In this document: positions 10,239 to 19,080 of the stretch, piece by piece
Layout of the letters: each line of letters opens with the position of its first letter
Position numbering within the stretch: position 1 is the stretch's first letter
DNA from: RGIG6919 sp045531905
GTDB taxonomy: Bacteria > Bacillota > Clostridia > Lachnospirales > Lachnospiraceae
Length of the DNA: 64,000 nt
Assembly: GCA_045531905.1 (NCBI GenBank)
Contig: JAZSEY010000004.1
Location: 1-64,000 of the forward strand
Reading direction: 5' to 3'
Position numbers and translations under genes: made by a program
The notes under the pieces: model-generated
The model's database searches: none
Told to the model about the DNA's origin: nothing
The model's input: the letters and a program-made list of their open reading frames with translations, nothing else

Positions 10239-12724
10239 TACTTTTCACCTCCTGAAATAATTGGTACTGCATTCTCCCCGGTAGTATTATCGATCACATA
10301 TTTCACCATAATATACTTGCTGTCCAAGTGATAATACGCAGTGATATCAAAGCTGTCTTCCCCAACAAACATTGGTTCCCACTCTCCGTTTTGTGGATTA
10401 TAAATAAAACAAGAGGCTTCCGTATGATACGTGTCTTTAGTACCTTCATTGTACAATACACGGACATCATCCTCACCAAAATCATATTCGGCAATGACTT
10501 CATTGGTGCCATACACCGTTCCATAATAAGGATCCCAATCATTGCTCTCAGACACCAAATACTTTGTATGAATGTTTCTTATAAAGAAACCTGTATCCGT
10601 ACTAACCTGATATGGCACTTCCCGGTAAGCAATGACATTTGCATATTGCACAATATCGTCAGATGCCACCTGCACCTGCGCATCATCACGATATGCTGCC
10701 ACCATCACATATTCGCCATCCTGATTGTTATAAGAACGTTCACGCATTACACTCGTCAAAGTGTCTAATCGGTTCCATTCTGCTTTATCCGTCTTTGCGT
10801 AGCCCTGAGGAAATACCTGGTACGTAACATCATACCAATCCATAACTGCCAAACTGTGTCTTGCTGTTAAACTAACAGACTCACCTGCCGGAATTTTATC
10901 AATATATGAAAACAGACCGCCATAATAAACAATAACATGTGACAGGTTTGTGGACGTAAGATTTCTAACCTCACCCGTCAACCCATTTCTTGTAACATAA
11001 ATATCAGCATCTATGGTCTCTTCCGTAGTCACCGTACGATTGGCCTTAAAATAATATGAACTAAAGGCTTGTCCCGCTGGCATCACAATATCCGCTGAAT
11101 TACTCTTCTCTCTTATTACACACATTTGATTAGCATTCATATCTGCAAAGCCACTGTAATACATGTACTCATTCATAGTTCTTACATTGCTAAAGCCATC
11201 AGCCAGACTAACTGTATAGGCTTTGCTCTTCGGACTCACCGATGCAAAGAATGCATGCTCAGTCTTACCTCCATCATGGTACACTTCAATCACCATGGCG
11301 TTCATCATATTCTGACGAATCGTATCCCCAAGACTTAACAGGAATACCACACCGGTACAAAGCAATGCAACACATGGAATTGCCAACCAAAGTGCAGTTC
11401 TTTTCTCTTTCCATTTCAAAATCAAATACAGTCCAGGTCCTACCAACACAATATAGATTAAGAACAACAATAAATATTTTGCTGGATTTGGCACTTTCAC
11501 CTTACCAGCTGCATCTACGGCACTTTCATACACAGAAAATGTAGATGTATTTCCATATACATAACCGCTCGACAGACAAAGTTTGGAATTTTCACTTGCT
11601 GCTACGTCTACAGCCTTCTCAAGCACTTGCATATTATTGGCATAACTCACAAAAGGTTCCATGCCCAGTGCAATATGAGAAACCATCACAGTTCCCTGTC
11701 CATAATGCTTATACGAAAAGAGGGTTTCATCAGAAATTTCGTTGATTTCCTTAGCCCCATCTATATCTAAATCTAATACATCTACTGTAAGTGTGTCTGA
11801 TACTTCCATGTCTACCTTTTCCTCAGTAGATGTTGTTTCATCATTAGATACTGTTTCATCTTCAGATACTTCTGTAGTTCCCTGACCTCGAAGCGTCACT
11901 GTTTTTTTGTTCAGGGAACCAACCTTGCCAGTAACAAAATCATCCTGAAACTTCGCCAATACCTTGTTGTGCTCGGAGCCGGTTCCAAGAATCAGAATAC
12001 CACCCATTTTTACCCATTCTTTTAAGGTCTGATACTGTGCATCTGAAAGTTTAGATGTATCGAAATTATCGATGACGATGATTGCACAAGTACATAAACT
12101 GGATGTGATATCCGGCAGATTATTCTCATCTAATTTTCCACACTTCATCAGACCAGAAATCTCATAACTACCCTTTTGATTTGTCAGTGCAAAATCCTGA
12201 CCATCTAGCCAGTTCAGACTGGCGAAATCATCACTTAAGATACCTACAACCACACTTCCATCATCGTTTAAAGAAGCATGATTAATCTTTTTCTGATATT
12301 GGATTTTTTCTTTATCGTCTAGTATATATACATAACAAGCAGAACCGCTACCATCATAAGGAACTGCCAAAGATACTGTCTTTGTTCCCCCTGCCGGTAT
12401 ACTGATTTCTTTACCATACGCTTGATCAATGGCATAATCGAAATCCATCATCAAACGTACTTCTCCGGTAAAATCTGCTCCTTGATTAGTAACCGTAACC
12501 TGTACCGGTAATCTGGTTCCATATTTTACCAAAGAATCAATACCATATTGAATTTGAACCAAAAAACGATTCTGTGAGGTTGTTACCTCCTCTTCTGTGG
12601 TTACTTCCTCCGTCGCTTCGGTATCACCTACGACAACTGCATTCATTGCACTTGCACTGCAAGTTCCGATTAACATGAACATCACACATATTAAACTCAC
12701 ATATGCTAACAGTTTTCTTTTCAT
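10238..12724 (-). CDS. large exported membrane-anchored protein of the ABC/VWA operon
   Basis: 828 aa. A signal peptide is seen at residues 1-28 (basic start, hydrophobic core, ASAM). An acidic Thr/Glu stretch follows, then an extracellular beta-rich region of about 370 residues with an ILGTGSEHN segment like the amidotransferase-like domains of such proteins. Two membrane helices (about 418-440 and 452-472) are separated by a short basic loop, and a further beta-rich region of about 350 residues follows. I do not recognise a named family. The layout resembles the auxiliary subunits of ABC-2 systems. GAGAGGG lies six bases before the ATG. The gene begins 24 bp after the histidine kinase gene, so it is probably co-transcribed with the regulators. 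Confidence 0.7.
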   Translation of the reverse strand: MKRKLLAYVSLICVMFMLIGTCSASAMNAVVVGDTEATEEVTTEEEVTTSQNRFLVQIQYGIDSLVKYGTRLPVQVTVTNQGADFTGEVRLMMDFDYAIDQAYGKEISIPAGGTKTVSLAVPYDGSGSACYVYILDDKEKIQYQKKINHASLNDDGSVVVGILSDDFASLNWLDGQDFALTNQKGSYEISGLMKCGKLDENNLPDITSSLCTCAIIVIDNFDTSKLSDAQYQTLKEWVKMGGILILGTGSEHNKVLAKFQDDFVTGKVGSLNKKTVTLRGQGTTEVSEDETVSNDETTSTEEKVDMEVSDTLTVDVLDLDIDGAKEINEISDETLFSYKHYGQGTVMVSHIALGMEPFVSYANNMQVLEKAVDVAASENSKLCLSSGYVYGNTSTFSVYESAVDAAGKVKVPNPAKYLLLFLIYIVLVGPGLYLILKWKEKRTALWLAIPCVALLCTGVVFLLSLGDTIRQNMMNAMVIEVYHDGGKTEHAFFASVSPKSKAYTVSLADGFSNVRTMNEYMYYSGFADMNANQMCVIREKSNSADIVMPAGQAFSSYYFKANRTVTTEETIDADIYVTRNGLTGEVRNLTSTNLSHVIVYYGGLFSYIDKIPAGESVSLTARHSLAVMDWYDVTYQVFPQGYAKTDKAEWNRLDTLTSVMRERSYNNQDGEYVMVAAYRDDAQVQVASDDIVQYANVIAYREVPYQVSTDTGFFIRNIHTKYLVSESNDWDPYYGTVYGTNEVIAEYDFGEDDVRVLYNEGTKDTYHTEASCFIYNPQNGEWEPMFVGEDSFDITAYYHLDSKYIMVKYVIDNTTGENAVPIISGGEK

Positions 12725-12748
12725 GTCAAACCCTCTCTTCCTAACTTT

Positions 12749-14032
12749 TTATTCCTCCGTAGCTGCCTCTTCATAAACCTTTGGCAGACACACTGTAAAT
12801 GTAGTTCCATTTTCATCACTTTTTGCCGATATTTCACCATCGTGCATCAAAATAATATTCTTTGCTATGGCAAGTCCCAATCCTGTACCACCTGTGTGTA
12901 AAGACCTGGATTGTTCCACCCGATAGAACTTATCAAAAATGTAAGGTAGATTTTCCTGTGGAATCACCCTTCCATAATTTGTGATAGATATATAAACCTG
13001 CTCTTCCAATTCAATCACAGATATCTTCAATTGCTTTCCATCTGCTCCATACTTAATTGCGTTGGATATCAAATTCGAAAATGCTCTTGCAAGTTTTTCT
13101 CCATCACCAAATACTTCAATGGCAGTATCCGGTATATCCACAATACTCTTCAACCTAGCCTCTTCCATTTGCGGATAAAATTCTTCCATCAACTGTTGTA
13201 AAAAGATTGTAATATTCATCTTCGTTACATGCAGTTTCACTTTACCCTTTTGGAACCTTGTATAATCAAATAACTCATAAATCAAATGCTCCAACGTTTT
13301 TGTCTTCTGATAAGCAACTGCTATATATTGCTCCTTTGTGGCTTCATCCAAATCAGCTTTTCTATATAACAATTCCAGATACCCAATCGTCGATGTAAGC
13401 GGTGTACGCAAGTCATGTGCCACGTTCGTAACCAATTCATTTTTCATGGTTTCTGCTGAACGTTCGCTTTCAATATTCTTTCGCAACATATACTGCATCT
13501 CATTAATAGACTCCGCTATCATAGCCAGCTCATTGGTTCCTTTCACACGAATCACTGTGTTTAAATCACCATTTCTGATACAATGAATTCCCATATTAAT
13601 TTCATTAAAGTATTCAATCAATCTATTGGTAAACACCATATAATAAACAATAAAAGCAACAATAGAAAAGATAAACACGATAAACAAATCCAGCCAAATA
13701 TTAGGTGTGATAATACCTCCATGTCTCATCCGGAAAGTCACCGTATACATGCGGTCTTCCTCTGGTATATATTCATTCGGCGCATATTTCGATTCCGTCG
13801 ATGCACGTTCTACGGCGGTGCTATCGTTACCACTTTCAGTATTGGCATCCGGCTTCAAATCCTCCATCTCCTGCTGCATGCTATGTGGCAGAACGTCATA
13901 CTGACCGGTAGATTTTTTAACCAGCCATACCGTTCCTAAAATCAAAACATCTGTTACCAACACGCATATCAGGCTTAAAATCATGGCGATGACCAATTGC
14001 ATTCGAATACTATCAAAAAATTTAGCCTTCAA
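12749..14032 (-). CDS. sensor histidine kinase (VanS-like)
   Basis: 427 aa. Helices at about 12-36 and 112-135 flank an extracellular loop of about 75 residues. HAMP follows (about 136-188), then the HisKA motif VAHDLRTPLTS with phospho-accepting His206, and an HATPase domain with NLISNAIKYG and GGTGLGLAIA. The start is a TTG overlapping the end of the response regulator gene by 11 bases, with AGG eight bases upstream. An internal ATG (Met11) is a less likely alternative because it would remove the basic segment before the first helix. The kinase should phosphorylate the regulator encoded upstream. The signal is unknown. Confidence 0.9.
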   Translation of the reverse strand: MKAKFFDSIRMQLVIAMILSLICVLVTDVLILGTVWLVKKSTGQYDVLPHSMQQEMEDLKPDANTESGNDSTAVERASTESKYAPNEYIPEEDRMYTVTFRMRHGGIITPNIWLDLFIVFIFSIVAFIVYYMVFTNRLIEYFNEINMGIHCIRNGDLNTVIRVKGTNELAMIAESINEMQYMLRKNIESERSAETMKNELVTNVAHDLRTPLTSTIGYLELLYRKADLDEATKEQYIAVAYQKTKTLEHLIYELFDYTRFQKGKVKLHVTKMNITIFLQQLMEEFYPQMEEARLKSIVDIPDTAIEVFGDGEKLARAFSNLISNAIKYGADGKQLKISVIELEEQVYISITNYGRVIPQENLPYIFDKFYRVEQSRSLHTGGTGLGLAIAKNIILMHDGEISAKSDENGTTFTVCLPKVYEEAATEE

Positions 14033-14717
14033 GTTTATAACCTACCCCCCAAACAGTTTTGATAATCTTCGGAGACTTTGGTTCATCCTCGATTTTTTCT
14101 CTCAGTCTTCTAATGTGTACCATTACCGTATTATTCACTTCGTAGCTTTCTTCCTTCCACACTTCAGAAAAAATATCCTCTGAGCTATACACCTTTCCTG
14201 GTGAGTTCGCTAATAACAATAAGATATTAAATTCTATCGGGGTCAAACTGATATTGGCATCATTTTTAATAACAGTATGTTCTTCCGGATTGATAATTAA
14301 CCCGGCTACCGCCACCGTATTCTTTTTCTGTCCCGGTGTCATAATGGTTTCATACCGCTTTAACTGGGACTTCACTCTCGCCATCAGTTCCAATGGATTA
14401 AATGGTTTTGTCACATAATCATCTGCACCGGTTCCAAAACCAATAATCTTGTCCATATCCTGCGACTTTGCACTGAGCATAATAATCGGAATATTGCTGG
14501 TATTTCGAATATTTCTACAAACCGTCAAACCATCCATGTCCGGCATCATAATATCCAAAATAATTAATTTGATACTCGGATTCTGCTCCAACATTTTTAA
14601 ACAACTGCCACCATCATGTGCCTTCAGCACCTCAAAGCCATCATTGGTAAGATAAATACCTACCAATTCCGCAATTTCTACATCATCATCTACAACTAAG
14701 ATTGTATCCTTGTTCAC
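14022..14717 (-). CDS. OmpR/PhoB-family response regulator (VanR-like)
   Basis: 231 aa from a GTG start. GAGGAGGAG lies about eight bases before this GTG, inside what a longer frame (ATG at 14738) would read as coding, so the GTG is preferred. The receiver domain has the acidic cluster DDD (10-12), phospho-acceptor Asp55 in LIILDIMMPD, and Lys in YVTKPFNP. The winged-helix DNA-binding domain (about 135-231) ends in IIKTVWGVGYKLEG. It is the first gene of the minus-strand unit and, by family, a DNA-binding transcription factor controlled by the kinase encoded next. Confidence 0.9.
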   Translation of the reverse strand: MNKDTILVVDDDVEIAELVGIYLTNDGFEVLKAHDGGSCLKMLEQNPSIKLIILDIMMPDMDGLTVCRNIRNTSNIPIIMLSAKSQDMDKIIGFGTGADDYVTKPFNPLELMARVKSQLKRYETIMTPGQKKNTVAVAGLIINPEEHTVIKNDANISLTPIEFNILLLLANSPGKVYSSEDIFSEVWKEESYEVNNTVMVHIRRLREKIEDEPKSPKIIKTVWGVGYKLEG

Positions 14718-14825
14718 AATAATCTCCTCCTCAAGCATTATCTATCAACATACATATCTATCTAACATATTTATTTTCATTTTGAATTCTATCACAACCG
14801 CCAAATCTTGTCCTTACAAACTTCT
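14718..14825 (-). promoter_or_regulatory. leader and presumed promoter region of the two-component/VWA unit
   Basis: This 108 bp gap separates the response regulator start from the palindrome. The promoter of the long minus-strand unit must lie here or within the palindrome. I see AT-rich sequence and tandem TAGATAGATA-type repeats but no convincing -35/-10 pair. Confidence 0.3.
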
Positions 14826-15354
14826 TACGAAAAGGTAGAATATCACTTAAGAAATATCCTATACATGTGCTTACACTCGCCACTAGTATAACTTCACAAT
14901 ACAGAATTCTCGAGTTATATAGAGATACTGGCTAAATGCATATCATTGTATTTCCTTGTTAAGAATGTGTAAAAACTCCTTGTATAGCTTTATTAATGTT
15001 ACACACAAAACTCGCAAAGCAGAGGATATTTTGATTGAAGCGAGCCTCAAAATGCGTCAGCACTTATGGGCTAGCACATCACATTGTTGATGTGTTAGCC
15101 CATTAGTACTGCTACGCATTTTGGGAGCGAAAGCATCTCGCTGAAACAAAATATCCTCTGCTTTGCTCAGACATTGTGTGTAACAAAATAAAACTTACAA
15201 GAAGTTTATAACACATTCTAAACAAAGAAAATAAGATGATATTCTATTTAGCCTGTATCTCTATATCACTAAGCACTCTGTATTGTGATGTCGTACTAGT
15301 GGCGAGTATATGTATGTGTATAGGATACTTCTTAGTAATACTTGCCTTTTCGAA
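14826..15354 (+). repeat. giant imperfect palindrome, copy A (candidate structured RNA)
   Basis: The region folds back on itself about a centre near 15084/15085. The apical hairpin pairs GGGCTAGCACATCA with its complement up to 15101. The core at about 14998-15184 starts GTTACACACAA and ends TTGTGTGTAAC. Outer arms of about 170 bp each side are also inverted repeats, matching in roughly three quarters of positions by eye (for example CACTAGTA on both strands). Core motifs shared with copies B and C read on the plus strand include GCCTCAAAATGCGTC and ACGCATTTTGGGAG, with a GC-GAAA-GC mini-hairpin at 15127-15134. There is no open frame. It ends against the rnpB promoter. The call as RNA is inferred from conserved structure across copies. 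Confidence 0.8.
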
Positions 15355-15370
15355 AATAGAATGGTAGAAT
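15342..15370 (+). promoter_or_regulatory. sigma-A promoter of rnpB
   Basis: TTGCCT (15342-15347), a 17 bp spacer and TAGAAT (15365-15370) place a start near 15377-15379, exactly where the RNase P RNA begins. The -35 box lies in the last bases of palindrome A. Confidence 0.7.
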
Positions 15371-15378
15371 AACTTTCT

Positions 15379-15710
15379 GAGTTGGGTAAATGATCGCGGC
15401 TGCTTTTATGCAGGTGAGGAAAGTCCGGGCTTCATAGGGCAGGATGCCGGATAACGTCCGGTGGAGGCGACTCCCAGGCTAGTGCAACAGAAATATACCG
15501 CCAGGCAACTGGTAAGGGTGGAAAGGCGAGGTAAGAGCTCACCGCTGTACTGGTAACAGGACAGGCTCTGTAAACCCCATCCGAAGCAAGACCAAATAGA
15601 GAACCATACAGTTGCCCGCTGTGTTCTCAGGTAGGTCGCTTGAGCTATCCGGTAACGGGTAGCCTAGATAGATGATCATTCTCGACATAACCCGGCTTAT
15701 AGCCCGACTC
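15379..15710 (+). ncRNA. rnpB: RNase P RNA, class A
   Basis: Catalytic RNA that removes the 5' leader of tRNA precursors. The diagnostic segment GAGGAAAGTCCGGGCT is at 15416-15431 and the 3' counterpart ACATAACCCGGCTTATAG is near 15685-15702. GAGTTGGG at the 5' end (15379-15386) pairs with CCCGACTC at the 3' end (15703-15710) as helix P1, which sets both ends to within a few bases. The length of about 332 nt and the presence of ancestral-type segments fit class A, as expected in Clostridia. It has its own promoter and a bidirectional terminator. Confidence 0.93.
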
Positions 15711-15714
15711 CAAT

Positions 15715-15750
15715 AAAAAAGACGCTTTCTGTCAGGAAAGCGTCTTTTTT
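15715..15750. terminator. bidirectional terminator between rnpB and the 247-codon frame
   Basis: GACGCTTTC (15721-15729) pairs with GAAAGCGTC (15736-15744). T6 follows on the plus strand and A6 precedes it, giving a T run on the minus strand too. It ends both rnpB and the convergent minus-strand gene. Confidence 0.9.
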
Positions 15751-15751
15751 A

Positions 15752-16468
15752 TTAACTCTGTATCTTTCTATATCCTCGCTGATTCTCACTCCAAAACATA
15801 CAATAGTCTATCAAGGATACGGAAAGATGTGGAAACTTTTTCAATATGTCTTCTCTGCTATGATTCTCTTTGCATTCCGCCATTAATTCGCGGATCTGAT
15901 GAATGATCTCACATCTGGATTCATTGTCCAATACAGTGAAAATCCTTCTGGTTTTTAAAGGCAACTGATCCATCAATTCTTCAATATAAGAATCAAAATC
16001 TACAGCACCTGTCAGAGAGGTCAGCAATTCAAACACCTGATACTTCTCGTCATTCGGGATACCAGCATGTCTTGCTATTGTCATTCGACAAGCAGTCTGC
16101 AAATCATAAAACTCATATCCATAATCGAAGAAACCATAATCATGAATACACTCCAACATGTTGCGCAAATGCATACGCATCTGATACTGTGATAATTTCT
16201 TCTGAATATCTCGGAACGAAAAATCATTGCTGCCATCTGGATTCGTGTATATGTAGGAATATGTTGCATATATCGTAATTGGTAAAACAAATTCCTGCAA
16301 CCAGTCGTAACTCGTCTCTAGCATAAAGAGTGCTTTTAATTTCACACCCAAGCTCTTATAATCTGATTCGCTCAACTGATAATCACTAATACAACGAATA
16401 CAGGCTGACTCAGTTTCAAAATAATGTTGCATCTGTTCCAAGTCAAATTTCTGTCCTGATTGTGTCAT
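15752..16468 (-). CDS. hypothetical cytoplasmic protein
   Basis: 238 aa from the ATG that has AAAGGAGG six bases upstream. A longer frame to 16495 would place that site inside the gene. No signal peptide or membrane helix is seen. The protein is acidic and mostly helical, with several Cys and Tyr residues and a C-terminal segment (about 190-238) resembling a short helical repeat. I do not recognise a family. It has its own promoter (16516-16544) and terminator, so it is a single-gene unit. Confidence 0.65.
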   Translation of the reverse strand: MTQSGQKFDLEQMQHYFETESACIRCISDYQLSESDYKSLGVKLKALFMLETSYDWLQEFVLPITIYATYSYIYTNPDGSNDFSFRDIQKKLSQYQMRMHLRNMLECIHDYGFFDYGYEFYDLQTACRMTIARHAGIPNDEKYQVFELLTSLTGAVDFDSYIEELMDQLPLKTRRIFTVLDNESRCEIIHQIRELMAECKENHSREDILKKFPHLSVSLIDYCMFWSENQRGYRKIQS

Positions 16469-16515
16469 AAAAACTCCTCCTTTACTAAGATTCATAGCAT
16501 GTTCAACATATACAT

Positions 16516-16544
16516 ATTATATCACTCTCGCCATTAATTTTCAA
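16516..16544 (-). promoter_or_regulatory. sigma-A promoter of the 15752-16468 gene
   Basis: On the minus strand TTGAAA, a 17 bp spacer and TATAAT preceded by TGA (extended -10). The predicted start is about 40 bases before the start codon. Confidence 0.7.
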
Positions 16545-16667
16545 GCAAATACGCGCATTTGGAGTAAGTTTTTGCAATTTTCACACAACTTCGGATTCCT
16601 AATCTAAATATTATAGTTGAATATTTTTAATTATCTGACAATTCAGTATAAATCCAATCAGTCTACA

Positions 16668-18329
16668 TCAGACTTTAAAGCAACTACCACCAATAAATTC
16701 TCTTACAATAGAATTGTGGGGGATGTTTTCACTGCTAACGCCAAGGAAATAATCCAGAAATTTTAACAAACGCTTTGCTTCCGGATATTCTGGTGCATCC
16801 TTTGGAATATCAAACAATAATGGTTCCGCATACTGCTTAATTACACATAGTTCATAAATCAAAGCAGAATTAAACATGGCATCCGCATTTTCCTGATATG
16901 GGAAAATGTTTTCCTCCTCGCCACGCCTTACAGAATGCCACATAGCAATGGTATTCTGCGCAGAATTTCCTCTTGTTCTGGCATCACGAACCATTCGACG
17001 AATCAATCTACCATCTGTAGTCGCAATGCGATTATGCTCATCCACATTCAACTGCGTCAACGCGCTGATATAGATTCTAAATTTACTGTCATCCGGTAAA
17101 TTCTCAGACAATTTTGGATTCAATCCATGAATACCTTCGATGACCAAAACATCTGTCTCTCCAATTTGCATGGTGTTTCCTTTATATTCTCTCTTTCCTG
17201 TTTGGAAGTTAAAGGTTGGCATCTTCACAACTTTACCATCTAATAGTGCCTGCATATCTTCATTGAATTGCTGTACATCCAGGGCACCTAAACATTCAAA
17301 ATTATACTTTCCATCTTCATCCAATGGTGTTTTTTCTCTGTCCACAAAATAGTCATCCATGGCAATTGGATGTGGATGTAATCCCTGTGCACGAAGCTGA
17401 ATACTTAATCTATGCGAAAAACTAGTCTTACCGGAAGAACTTGGACCTGCAATCAATACAATTCGCTTATCTTCGTTTGCAATTCTGGCTGCAATATCCG
17501 CAATACTCTTTTCCTGTAATGCTTCCTGCACCAAAATCAACTCATTCATTTTGCCTTTGGAAATCACATCATTCAATGCACCCACAGTATCTACATCCAG
17601 TTTCACACCCCAGTCATCAGACTGCTTCAACACTTGAAATAACTTGTGTTGTGGTTCAAACGGTGGCACCACATCAGGGGTATTTGCCACTGGCATTTGC
17701 AATACAAAGCCATCACCGTATTGATATAATTCAAACCACTTGATATATCCTGTAGAAGGTACCATATATCCATAAAAATAATCTTCATATCCACCTAAGC
17801 GATAGATATTAGCCTGTGATACACGACGATATTTGAATAAACGTTCCTTATCAGCCATTCCCTGTTTTTTGAAACGCTCAATCACCTCGCAGGTGCTTAA
17901 TGTTTCCTTCTCGATTGGCATGTCAGCATCAATGATTTCCTGCATCTTTGTTCTGATTTCACCAAGCAAGGCATCATCAATTGCTCTCGCACACTTGGTA
18001 ATTTCACAGTAATAACCTTTACTAATAGAATACATAATACGAACAGTGCCAAAAGCACCCCGTCCTAACACGTCTTCCACTGCCTTTAGCATAATAAATT
18101 CCGCACTTCGTCTATATGTATGATTACCAATTCTATCCTTTATGGTTACAAAACGTACAGTTGCATCTTGAGAAACCGACTTTCCAAGCTCGCAAAGTCT
18201 ATCGTCTACAAATGCTAAAACAATATCATATTGCTCCTTACTCTGGTACTCCTTCGCAAGTTCTAGCAAGGTAATCCCTGCTTCCCTTTTCACCTGTTCC
18301 CCATACAAATTCAAGCAAATTTCTCCCAT
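16668..18329 (-). CDS. nucleoside (uridine-type) kinase with TGS-like N-terminus
   Basis: 553 aa from the ATG with GGAGG eight bases upstream (MGEICL). Residues 1 to about 60 look like a TGS/ubiquitin-like domain. A ThrRS-like second domain (about 60-240) includes HTYRRSAEFIMLKAVED. The C-terminal half is a P-loop kinase of the uridine kinase/phosphoribulokinase family: Walker A GPSSSGKTS near 285, HPIAMDDYFVDR, and VIEGIHGLN. This fusion is common in Clostridia. It likely phosphorylates a nucleoside with ATP or GTP, but the specificity cannot be read from sequence. It lies 46 bp downstream of trmK in the same direction. Confidence 0.8.
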   Translation of the reverse strand: MGEICLNLYGEQVKREAGITLLELAKEYQSKEQYDIVLAFVDDRLCELGKSVSQDATVRFVTIKDRIGNHTYRRSAEFIMLKAVEDVLGRGAFGTVRIMYSISKGYYCEITKCARAIDDALLGEIRTKMQEIIDADMPIEKETLSTCEVIERFKKQGMADKERLFKYRRVSQANIYRLGGYEDYFYGYMVPSTGYIKWFELYQYGDGFVLQMPVANTPDVVPPFEPQHKLFQVLKQSDDWGVKLDVDTVGALNDVISKGKMNELILVQEALQEKSIADIAARIANEDKRIVLIAGPSSSGKTSFSHRLSIQLRAQGLHPHPIAMDDYFVDREKTPLDEDGKYNFECLGALDVQQFNEDMQALLDGKVVKMPTFNFQTGKREYKGNTMQIGETDVLVIEGIHGLNPKLSENLPDDSKFRIYISALTQLNVDEHNRIATTDGRLIRRMVRDARTRGNSAQNTIAMWHSVRRGEEENIFPYQENADAMFNSALIYELCVIKQYAEPLLFDIPKDAPEYPEAKRLLKFLDYFLGVSSENIPHNSIVREFIGGSCFKV

Positions 18330-18375
18330 AAGCAATACCTCCACTTTTATCTACCTATCCAATATACGAAACCTA

Positions 18376-19077
18376 TTACTCAAAATATGCTAATGCTTTT
18401 TCATTCAACCAAACGAAATGTTTTAACTCCTGCATTCTCTCCATTGCACGTGCAGATTGTTCCTTTGATAATCGTTCCATAATCTGTGTCTGTGTCTGTT
18501 TTTCCTTTTTCAAATAAGTGTGTAACCCTTCATCCTTATTTTCCAACAGCCCTTTTCCGTAAGCATATTCCACTTCAGTCCATGTTTCATTTGTCCCCCG
18601 ACCACACTGCATCATGAAATATGGCTTTTCATCATCCCAAAGCATTGCCTCGCGCTGAATAGCAAAACCAATCTCATGCACGAAACGACGCACTGTGGGA
18701 ATATCTGATTGCGGTTGTAATACCAAAGTATCCACCTCAGCAACTACTGCTTTTCCAGATTTCAAAATATCCATCATCAGCAATCCGCCCATCCCCGCAA
18801 GCACGACTGTATCAATTTCACCCGGCTCCACCTTTGCCAAGCCATCTGAAAGTCTTAATTCAATCCTATCTGCAAGGCCGGCATCAGCAACATTTCGGGT
18901 AGCAATTTCCAATGGTCCTGTTCTCACATCCATCGCTAACACTTTACGGCAGTTGCGCATTTGACACAAATAAATGGAAACATAGGCATGGTCGCACCCA
19001 ACGTCTGCCACAGCTGCCCCCTCTGGAACCAGATTGGCAACCTGTAGCATACGGGGCGTTAATTTTACTCCGCTCAT
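18376..19077 (-). CDS. trmK: tRNA (adenine(22)-N1)-methyltransferase
   Basis: 233 aa, the family length. The Rossmann methyltransferase motif I is VADVGCDHAYVSIYLC (about 24-39), followed by AMDVRTGPLEIA and the acidic/hydrophobic VVLAGMGGLLM motif typical of TrmK (COG2384). The C-terminus is a helical coiled coil rich in Gln/Lys. It uses S-adenosylmethionine to methylate A22 of tRNAs. The gene starts three bases after the rpoD stop codon, the usual rpoD-trmK arrangement in Firmicutes. Confidence 0.88.
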   Translation of the reverse strand: MSGVKLTPRMLQVANLVPEGAAVADVGCDHAYVSIYLCQMRNCRKVLAMDVRTGPLEIATRNVADAGLADRIELRLSDGLAKVEPGEIDTVVLAGMGGLLMMDILKSGKAVVAEVDTLVLQPQSDIPTVRRFVHEIGFAIQREAMLWDDEKPYFMMQCGRGTNETWTEVEYAYGKGLLENKDEGLHTYLKKEKQTQTQIMERLSKEQSARAMERMQELKHFVWLNEKALAYFE

Positions 19078-19080
19078 AGA

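Noticed and set aside
14826..15354. Group II intron, retron or IStron
   Set aside because: No reverse transcriptase, endonuclease or open frame, and no intron-like catalytic core is seen.
14834..15371. Simple 9 bp target duplication of a transposon around palindrome A
   Set aside because: The palindrome pairing runs past the left GGTAGAATA, so the boundary does not fit a clean insertion; kept only as a low-weight observation.
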